DNA from: an uncultured Erythrobacter sp.
GTDB lineage: Bacteria > Pseudomonadota > Alphaproteobacteria > Sphingomonadales > Sphingomonadaceae
Direction of reading: 5' to 3'
DNA length: 5,071 nucleotides
NCBI GenBank assembly: GCA_947258465.1
Contig: CAMYIQ010000165.1
Location: 1-5,071 of the forward strand
Shown here: in pieces, positions 4,143 through 5,071 of the stretch
Layout of the letters: every line of letters begins with the position of its first letter
How positions within the stretch are numbered: the first letter of the stretch is position 1
The notes under the pieces: model-generated
Told to the model about the DNA's origin: nothing
Database searches by the model: none
Seen by the model: the letters and a program-made list of their open reading frames with translations, nothing else
Made by a program: the position numbers and the translations under genes

Positions 4143-5071
4143 GTGTTAAGTCCCCAATGGCTCGACGAATTGCGCATGCGGACCACGCTTTCCGCCGTGA
4201 TCGGTCGCACCCTGCGGCTGACCAAGGCGGGGCGCGAATTCAAGGCCTGCTGCCCGTTCCATAACGAGAAGACACCCAGCTTCTACGTCAATGACGAGAA
4301 GGGCTTCTACCACTGCTTCTGCTGCGAGGCCCATGGCGATGCGATCCGCTGGCTGACCGACCAGCGCGGCATGCCCTTTATGGATGCGGTGAAGGAGTTG
4401 GCCGCCGAAGCCGGGATGGAAGTCCCCGCCCCCGACCCTCAAGCCGCCAAGCGAGCGGAAAAACGCGCCAGCCTGCACGATGTGACCGCCGCCGCGCAGG
4501 AGTGGTTCGAGAGCAATTTGCGGGGGGCCGACGGCGTTCAGGCACGCAGCTATCTCGGGCGGCGCGGATTTTCCGATGCGACCATCCGCGAATTCGGCTT
4601 CGGTTATGCGCCCGAAGACCGGCAGGCGCTGAAGCGCGCGCTGAGCAAGTTCGAAGAGCCCATGCTGATCGAAGCGGGCATGCGCATCGCTGTGGAAGGG
4701 AAGGAGTCCTACGACCGGTTCCGTGGCCGCCTGATGCTGCCGATCCACGACACGCGCGGGCGCGTGATCGCCTTTGGTGGGCGCATTCTCGACAGCGAAG
4801 CCAATCCCAAGGCGCCCAAATATCTCAACAGCCCCGACACACCGCTCTTCGACAAGGGGCGCACGCTCTACAATCTCCACCGCGCCGCGCCCGCAGCGCG
4901 GCAAAGCGGGCGGATGATCGTCGTCGAAGGCTATATGGATGCGATCGCGCTGGCCAATGCGGGTATCCGCGAGGCGGTTGCTCCGCTCGGCACAGCGCTG
5001 ACCGAAAACCAGATCGAGCTGCTGTGGCGGCAGGTCGATCTGGTTTTCGGTCAGCGCTGTGCCGAGCGGAG
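4143..5071 (+). CDS. dnaG: DNA primase, 5' portion
   Basis: The first ~297 credible residues of DnaG, which makes RNA primers at the replication fork with the DnaB helicase; the full protein is usually about 600 residues. The CHC2-type zinc domain has ligands C37, H40 (CCPFHNEKTPSF), C58 and C61, followed by AHGDAI. The middle region includes RFRGRLMLPIHDTRGRVIAFGGR and PKYLNSPDTPLFDKG. The Toprim domain begins at RMIVVEGYMDAIA with catalytic Glu262. I choose the GTG at 4143: it gives the expected short lead (LSPQWLDELRMRTTL) and sits 11 bases after GGAG; the ATG at codon 12 would cut into the first helix. The preceding stop is three bases away, so it is probably co-transcribed with the upstream genes. 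From about codon 298 the frame reads VDLVFGQRCAER where family members have the second Toprim motif (CFDGD-x-AG); this coincides with the fold-back at 4981-5071 and is probably not real coding sequence. Confidence 0.95.
   Translation, partial: MLSPQWLDELRMRTTLSAVIGRTLRLTKAGREFKACCPFHNEKTPSFYVNDEKGFYHCFCCEAHGDAIRWLTDQRGMPFMDAVKELAAEAGMEVPAPDPQAAKRAEKRASLHDVTAAAQEWFESNLRGADGVQARSYLGRRGFSDATIREFGFGYAPEDRQALKRALSKFEEPMLIEAGMRIAVEGKESYDRFRGRLMLPIHDTRGRVIAFGGRILDSEANPKAPKYLNSPDTPLFDKGRTLYNLHRAAPAARQSGRMIVVEGYMDAIALANAGIREAVAPLGTALTENQIELLWRQVDLVFGQRCAER
4981..5071. repeat. Long fold-back inverted repeat at the window edge, probable artefact
   Basis: Arm 4981-5017 is the exact reverse complement of arm 5035-5071 (37 bases). 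After one mismatch, four more pairs form (5019-5022 with 5030-5033), leaving a seven-base loop. The left arm is good dnaG coding sequence (APLGTALTENQIE), the right arm is not. The right arm ends exactly at the last base of the window. This is the pattern of a template-switch or assembly fold-back at a contig end, not of a genuine repeat within an essential gene. Confidence 0.85.

Noticed and set aside
5034..5071. Divergent C-terminal extension of DnaG
   Set aside because: The residues come from the reverse complement of upstream dnaG codons and not from a primase sequence.

Overview
This window looks like a chromosomal segment of an alphaproteobacterium of the Sphingomonadales, most likely near Erythrobacteraceae. 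The reasons are the high-GC coding style (about 65% in the core genes by eye), the character of CarA and DnaG, and short palindromic repeats with a TCGA-loop-TCGA core of a kind I associate with sphingomonad genomes. The placement comes from reading the sequence; no search was possible.

Layout. Positions 1-79 hold no gene. They contain a C-rich palindrome whose minus strand also reads as a G-quadruplex motif. On the minus strand, carA (487-1665, small subunit of carbamoyl-phosphate synthase) is followed by a 4-base-overlapping, lower-GC gene for a small single-pass membrane protein of unknown function (80-490). Positions 1666-1817 form a divergent promoter region: a CTTGAC box serves carA on one side and a CTTGGC/CTAAAT pair serves the rightward genes on the other. 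Rightward come a GatB/YqeY-domain protein (1818-2270), two tandem paralogous lipoproteins of unknown function (2267-3013 and 3018-3710), a small GIY-YIG nuclease (3819-4139) and the 5' part of dnaG, the primase gene (4143 to the window edge).

The carA / GatB-YqeY / dnaG order is a recurring alphaproteobacterial arrangement leading into the primase-sigma70 region. The two lipoproteins and the nuclease therefore look like extra cargo placed between the GatB/YqeY gene and dnaG. All rightward genes overlap or are closely spaced, except for a 108-base gap before the nuclease gene that is largely filled by repeats.

The most interesting structure is the nuclease cassette. The GIY-YIG gene is bracketed by a perfect 30-base inverted repeat (3771-3800 and 4101-4130). 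A third diverged copy (3719-3747) pairs head-to-head with the left one, like a REPIN. The diverged copy keeps its stem through compensating changes. The gene's last codons are encoded by the right repeat, and its body is lower in GC than dnaG. This resembles a REP/transposase arrangement with a GIY-YIG nuclease in place of the usual HUH enzyme, but that is an inference.

A caution: the last 91 bases (4981-5071) fold back on themselves with 37-base perfect arms ending exactly at the window edge, and the dnaG reading frame stops resembling primase inside this fold. This is most simply an artefact of a contig end, so dnaG sequence beyond about 5034 should not be trusted.
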